Part shown: piece by piece, positions 60,413-64,000 of the stretch
How positions within the stretch are numbered: the stretch's first letter is position 1
How the letters are laid out: every line of letters starts with the position of its first letter
Notes under the pieces: generated by a model
Told to the model about the DNA's origin: nothing
Databases searched by the model: none
Seen by the model: the letters and a program-made list of their open reading frames with translations, nothing else
Assembly: GCA_934749845.1 (NCBI GenBank)
Contig: CAKVHQ010000005.1
Span: 1 to 64,000, forward strand
Origin: an uncultured Clostridia bacterium
GTDB lineage: Bacteria; Bacillota; Clostridia; Christensenellales; UBA1242
Direction of reading: 5' to 3'
DNA length: 64,000 bases
Made by a program: the position numbers and the translations under genes

Positions 60413-60462
60413 AGAGTTTTAAAACACTTGGGAGGCTTAAAAACAAGGAGGAAAAAAATTTT

Positions 60463-61371
60463 ATGTCAGTTATTTCGATGAAACAATTACTAGAAGCAGG
60501 TGTTCACTTTGGACATCAAACAAGAAAATGGAACCCAAAAATGGCTAAGTACATTTTCACAGCAAGAAATGATATTCATGTTATCAATCTTGAACAAACT
60601 GTTGAACTTATCGACAGTGCCTATGCTTATGTTAAAGAACAAGCAGCACAAGGCAAAACATTCTTGTTCGTAGGAACAAAAAAACAAGCACAAGATGCAA
60701 TTAAAGAAGAAGCAGAAAGATGCGGTATGTACTACATTAACTCTCGTTGGCTTGGTGGTACACTCACAAACTTCAAAACAATTCGTTCAAGAATTGAAAG
60801 ATTGAACAAATTAACACAAATGGAAAAAACAGGTGAGTTCGACCTTCTTCCTAAAAAAGAAGTTGCAGAACTTAAGAAAGAACAAGAAAAACTTAACAAG
60901 TTCTTGGGCGGAATTAAGGATATGACAAAATTGCCAAATGTAATTATTGTTGTTGACTCTAAAAAAGAACACATTTGCGTTAAAGAAGCAAAAGCACTTA
61001 ACATTCCAGTTGTTGGCTTAATCGACACAAACTGTGACCCAGATTACATTGATGTTGTTATTCCAGCAAACGACGATGCAATTCGTTCAGTAAAATTGAT
61101 TGTTGGCGCACTTGCAGATGCTATTATCGAAGCAAGAGAAGGCGAAGAAGCAGTTAAGGCAACAAAAGCAGAAGACGAAGAAACTGTTGACATGAACACA
61201 GTTATGGAAGAAATCAAGGCAGAAGAAAAACTTGAACCAGTAGTTGAAGAAAAGAAACCTGCAAAAAAACCTGCAAAAAAAGCAGTTAAAGCAGAAAAAA
61301 CAGAAGAACCAGCAGTTGTTGCAGAAGAACCTGTAAAAAAGACAACAAGAAAATCAAAAAAAGCTGAATAA
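60463..61371 (+). CDS. rpsB: 30S ribosomal protein S2 with C-terminal extension
   Basis: A 302-residue protein, about 50-60 longer than most S2. Core motifs: LLEAGVHFGHQTRKWNPKM, GTKKQAQ, NSRWLGGTLTNF and the GLIDTNCDPD...PANDDAIRS segment. The last 65 residues are low-complexity Lys, Ala, Glu and Pro (KKPAKKPAKKAVKAEK). AAGGAGG precedes it. Cotranscribed with tsf 11 bases downstream. Confidence 0.97.
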   Translation: MSVISMKQLLEAGVHFGHQTRKWNPKMAKYIFTARNDIHVINLEQTVELIDSAYAYVKEQAAQGKTFLFVGTKKQAQDAIKEEAERCGMYYINSRWLGGTLTNFKTIRSRIERLNKLTQMEKTGEFDLLPKKEVAELKKEQEKLNKFLGGIKDMTKLPNVIIVVDSKKEHICVKEAKALNIPVVGLIDTNCDPDYIDVVIPANDDAIRSVKLIVGALADAIIEAREGEEAVKATKAEDEETVDMNTVMEEIKAEEKLEPVVEEKKPAKKPAKKAVKAEKTEEPAVVAEEPVKKTTRKSKKAE

Positions 61372-61382
61372 GGAGATATTTT

Positions 61383-62030
61383 ATGTTTACAGCACAAGAT
61401 ATTGTTAAATTAAGAGAAAAAACCGGTGCAGGAATGATGGATTGCAAAAATGCATTAAAAGAATGTGACGGAAATATGGACAAAGCGATTGACTATTTGA
61501 GAGAAAAGGGAATCGCAAAGGCTGCTAAAAAAGCAGACAGAATCGCAGCAGAAGGTTTAGTTGAAAGTTATATTCACATGGGCGGAAAAATCGGTGTTCT
61601 TGTTGAAGTTAACTGTGAAACAGATTTCGTTGCTCGTTCAGATGCGTTCAAAACACTTGTAAAAGATATTGCAATGCAAATTGCAGCACAAAGCCCAAAA
61701 TGCGTTCGTAGAGAAGAAGCAGACATGGCTGATGTTGAAAAAGAAAGAGAAATTATGCGTGCTGAAGTGCTTAACGAAGGCAAACCAGCAGCAGTTGTAG
61801 ACAGAATTGTTGATGGCAAAATTAACAAATACTACAGTGAAATTTGCTTGATGGAACAACCATTCATCAAAGACCCATCAAAAACAATTACAGAAATTGT
61901 TAACGAAGCAATTTTGTCTATTGGCGAAAAAATTACTGTTAGAAGATTCGTTCGTTACGAAATGGGCGAAGGTCTTGAAAAAAGACATGATAACTTTGCA
62001 GAAGAAGTTATGAGCCAAATGAAAAAGTAA
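61383..62030 (+). CDS. tsf: Elongation factor Ts, short form
   Basis: A 215-residue nucleotide-exchange factor for EF-Tu. N-terminal UBA-like LREKTGAGMMDCKNALKE and the core with HMGGKIGVLVEVNCETDFVA. Shorter than the E. coli protein, as in many deep-branching lineages. rpsB-tsf pair; pyrH, normally next, is absent. Confidence 0.97.
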   Translation: MFTAQDIVKLREKTGAGMMDCKNALKECDGNMDKAIDYLREKGIAKAAKKADRIAAEGLVESYIHMGGKIGVLVEVNCETDFVARSDAFKTLVKDIAMQIAAQSPKCVRREEADMADVEKEREIMRAEVLNEGKPAAVVDRIVDGKINKYYSEICLMEQPFIKDPSKTITEIVNEAILSIGEKITVRRFVRYEMGEGLEKRHDNFAEEVMSQMKK

Positions 62031-62050
62031 TTTTAGTTATCATTCTACAA

Positions 62051-62090
62051 ATTAAGCAAACAAGTTATTATATTTGTTTGCTTTTTTCTT
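62051..62090 (+). terminator. Terminator after tsf
   Basis: AAGCAAACAA/TTGTTTGCTT, 10-bp stem, with T-run. Confidence 0.85.
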
Positions 62091-62136
62091 GTTAAAACTA
62101 TAAACTATAAATAGTATATAAATAGGGAGAAATTTT

Positions 62137-62706
62137 ATGAAATACAGTACAAAACAAGAAGCCTTTGATGCTTATAAACTTGGTCTTGAAAAGGCAATAG
62201 AGCATTTTAAAGGGGAACTTTCTGTTGTTAGAGCAGGCAGAGCAAATCCAAAGATTTTGGATAGAGTTATGGTGGACTACTATGGCTCACAAACACCATT
62301 AAATCAAATGAGCAACATCACCGTTCCAGAACCAAGAACATTGCTTATAAATGTTTGGGATATGAGTGCGTTTAAAGAAGTTATTAAATCATTAAACGAA
62401 GCAAATTTGGGCGTAAATGTTAGTGATGACGGCAAAAGCATTCGTTTAACATTCCCTCAATTAACACAAGACAGAAGACTTGAACTTGTTAAAGGAATTA
62501 AAAAAACTGCCGAAGAAAACAGAATTTCACTTCGTAACGAAAGAAGAGAAATTATGGACGAATTAAAAGAACAAAAGAAGAATAATATTATAACCGAAGA
62601 TGAACAATCAGGTGCAGAAAAAGAAGTTCAAAAAATTCTTGACTCTTATAACGCAAAGATTGATGAATTACTTGCACAAAAAGAAAAAGAAATTATGGAA
62701 GTTTAA
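62137..62706 (+). CDS. frr: Ribosome recycling factor
   Basis: A 189-residue protein, normal length. Seen: GELSVVRAGRANPKILDRV, VDYYGSQTPLNQMSNITVPEPR (in part) and the long three-helix bundle. AGGGAGA precedes it. Splits ribosomes with EF-G after termination. Confidence 0.97.
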   Translation: MKYSTKQEAFDAYKLGLEKAIEHFKGELSVVRAGRANPKILDRVMVDYYGSQTPLNQMSNITVPEPRTLLINVWDMSAFKEVIKSLNEANLGVNVSDDGKSIRLTFPQLTQDRRLELVKGIKKTAEENRISLRNERREIMDELKEQKKNNIITEDEQSGAEKEVQKILDSYNAKIDELLAQKEKEIMEV

Positions 62707-62783
62707 TTGCTAAAAACTTATAACAAAAGAAATATTATTTTCATAAGTATTTAGTAAGCATTTTAATTGTTATAAGGAGTTTT

Positions 62784-63509
62784 ATGAAATTATTTAAGAA
62801 AAGAACTGCTGGCGTTGATTTAAACAAATTGCCTAACCATATTGCATTCATTATAGATGGAAATGGCAGATGGGCAAAAAAGAGAGGACTTCCTCGCACG
62901 GCAGGACATAGACAAGGTGTTTTTGCAGTTAAAGATACCATACAAAATTGCTATAATTATGGCATAAAACAAGTTTCATTCTTTTGCTTTTCAACTGAAA
63001 ATTGGAATAGGCCACAAGATGAAATTGACGCACTTTTTGGCATGTTAAGAGATTTTATTCATGACGACATTGTGCCATATAAAGAGCAAGGAATTAGGTT
63101 TTTAATTAGTGGCGACATAACTAAACTTCCACAAGACTTGCAACAAGCAATACAAAATGCGGTTAATGAAACGCAAGATTGCAACAAAATGCTTGTTAAT
63201 TTGTGCATAAACTATGGTGGAAGATTAGATATTTTAAGAGCAGTTAATTCGCTTTTAAAGCAAGGAAAAACCGAAGTTAATTATTTAGATTTTGAAAAGG
63301 AATTGTACACTAAGAACTTAAGCGAATTGGATTTAGTTGTTAGAACAAGCGGTGAGCAAAGAATAAGCAATTTTATGCTTTATCAAATGGCTTACGCAGA
63401 ACTTTATTTTACCAAAACATATTGGCCAGATTTTGACAAAAAGGCTCTTGACGAAGCCTTGCTTGATTTCCAGTCAAGAAACAGACGCTTTGGTGCAATA
63501 AAGGAGTAA
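62784..63509 (+). CDS. uppS: Isoprenyl (undecaprenyl) diphosphate synthase
   Basis: A 241-residue cis-prenyltransferase making the lipid carrier for cell-wall precursors. Seen: HIAFIIDGNGRWAKKRGLPR (catalytic Asp), FCFSTENWNRP, DLVVRTSGEQRISNFMLYQ and the late FTKTYWPDF. AAGGAGT precedes it. Adjacent to cdsA (13 bases). Confidence 0.97.
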   Translation: MKLFKKRTAGVDLNKLPNHIAFIIDGNGRWAKKRGLPRTAGHRQGVFAVKDTIQNCYNYGIKQVSFFCFSTENWNRPQDEIDALFGMLRDFIHDDIVPYKEQGIRFLISGDITKLPQDLQQAIQNAVNETQDCNKMLVNLCINYGGRLDILRAVNSLLKQGKTEVNYLDFEKELYTKNLSELDLVVRTSGEQRISNFMLYQMAYAELYFTKTYWPDFDKKALDEALLDFQSRNRRFGAIKE

Positions 63510-63522
63510 TTAGGAGAAAAAA

Positions 63523-64000
63523 ATGAAAACAAGAATTATCACAGGAAGTTTAATTGGACTAGCTGTTGCTGGTTTCTTTGGACTCAGATTTATTAGTCCT
63601 TACTTTTTTGATGCTATGATTGCTATAATCATGGTGTGCGGAGCGGGTGAAGTTTCAAAAGTTTTTAATCGTAGTGAAAAATACAACAACATGACTCTTG
63701 CCACAGTTTTTCCAGTAATGGTAATGACAGGCTTGCTCTTATGTTCACTTTATGAACTATCATTCCTTTATGCATTGCTTGTTGAAGGCTCGCTTTTTGT
63801 GTTGTTTATTTTAATAACACTTTTATGGACAGCCTGTGATAACAAATCTTTTAATGCTGAAAAAACAGAAGAACAAACAAAAGCAAAGTATGTTGGCAGG
63901 AAATTTGGTTATACACTTATAACTTTTGCTTATCCAACATTGATTTTAAGTACGCTTTATTATATCAACCATTTGGCAGACCTTGGAATGACAAAACAGG
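63523..64000 (+). CDS. cdsA: Phosphatidate cytidylyltransferase, N-terminal part (3' end outside window)
   Basis: The frame stays open to the window edge: 159 residues with an N-terminal KTRIITGSLIGLA typical of CdsA and four or more membrane spans. The catalytic C-terminal signature lies beyond the window, so identity rests on the start, the membrane pattern and the uppS-cdsA order. AGGAGAA precedes the ATG. Makes CDP-diacylglycerol for phospholipids. Confidence 0.85.
   Translation, partial: MKTRIITGSLIGLAVAGFFGLRFISPYFFDAMIAIIMVCGAGEVSKVFNRSEKYNNMTLATVFPVMVMTGLLLCSLYELSFLYALLVEGSLFVLFILITLLWTACDNKSFNAEKTEEQTKAKYVGRKFGYTLITFAYPTLILSTLYYINHLADLGMTKQ

Noticed and set aside
61044..61397. Long minus-strand open frame opposite rpsB
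   Set aside because: Its Ser/Ala/Phe-rich composition is the mirror of the Lys/Glu/Ala-rich S2 tail; no ribosome binding site or family resemblance.
1..64000. tRNA, rRNA, tmRNA, RNase P RNA, SRP RNA and CRISPR arrays
   Set aside because: None recognised by eye in the intergenic regions, most of which are under 200 bases; no regularly spaced repeats.

Overview
The window is AT-rich, uses the standard bacterial code (TAA, TAG and TGA are all stops) and carries about 70 protein genes. All but three face right. The gene order is that of a low-GC Gram-positive (Bacillota/Firmicutes) chromosome. Clear Firmicutes blocks are mcsA-mcsB-clpC, queA-tgt-yajC-secD-secF-recJ-relA-hemZ, ylxM-ffh-rpsP-khpA-rimM-trmD-rbgA-yraN-dprA-topA-trmFO-hslV-hslU and rpsB-tsf-frr-uppS-cdsA. 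Many genes usually found in these blocks are absent at their expected places (ctsR, apt, dtd, rnhB, xerC, codY, pyrH, ireB). Several remaining genes have lost residues the family normally needs. This suggests an uncultivated, streamlined Clostridia-like lineage; the exact taxon cannot be named from sequence alone.

Layout. 1-4800: the 3' part of pyruvate phosphate dikinase, a lytic transglycosylase, an amidohydrolase and mcsA/mcsB. 4900-11960: clpC, a short hibernation factor, a degenerate ABC ATPase, a small gene coupled to an intracellular subtilase, and a cysteine desulfurase facing a DUF3343 gene. 12000-16740: nth, obg, yhbY, lspA, rluD and two small membrane proteins. 16850-24670: tig, clpP, clpX, lon, queA, tgt. 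24790-33700: yajC, secD, secF, recJ, relA, hemZ. 33780-37780: two related hypothetical genes, rpsO, pnp and a coiled-coil gene. 37920-43830: the ffh-to-rplS translation and RNA-processing cluster. 43830-44660: an 836-bp gene-poor region with a 117-bp direct repeat. 44665-53740: comM, dprA, topA, two tandem paralogues of unknown function, trmFO, hslV, hslU. 53780-60260: tcdA, trxA, a degenerate NifS/NifU-like pair, a DUF4116 protein, ruvX, DUF1292 and an ABC-F ATPase. 60460-64000: rpsB, tsf, frr, uppS and the start of cdsA. I found no rRNA or tRNA genes, insertion sequences, prophage or CRISPR array.

How the genes work together. The window is mostly information processing (translation, tRNA modification, ribosome assembly), DNA repair and uptake (nth, recJ, ruvX, dprA, comM, topA), protein export (ffh, yajC, secD, secF, lspA) and protein quality control. 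It holds ClpC, ClpXP, Lon and HslUV together with trigger factor and the McsA/McsB arginine-kinase pair. 

Most notable observations: (1) a 5-codon upstream reading frame before the ABC-F gene whose end forms a hairpin with the ABC-F Shine-Dalgarno sequence, the layout of a translational attenuator; (2) a NifS/NifU-like gene pair in which the catalytic Cys, the PLP-stacking His and two of three scaffold Cys are gone; (3) a SecD/SecF pair in which the conserved membrane Asp/Arg residues are replaced and the SecF periplasmic domain is missing; (4) a ClpC without its middle domain beside a shortened McsA and no CtsR gene; (5) a RelA/SpoT protein with a destroyed hydrolase site; (6) several genes whose -10 box lies 6-7 bases before the start codon with no ribosome binding site, suggesting leaderless mRNAs.
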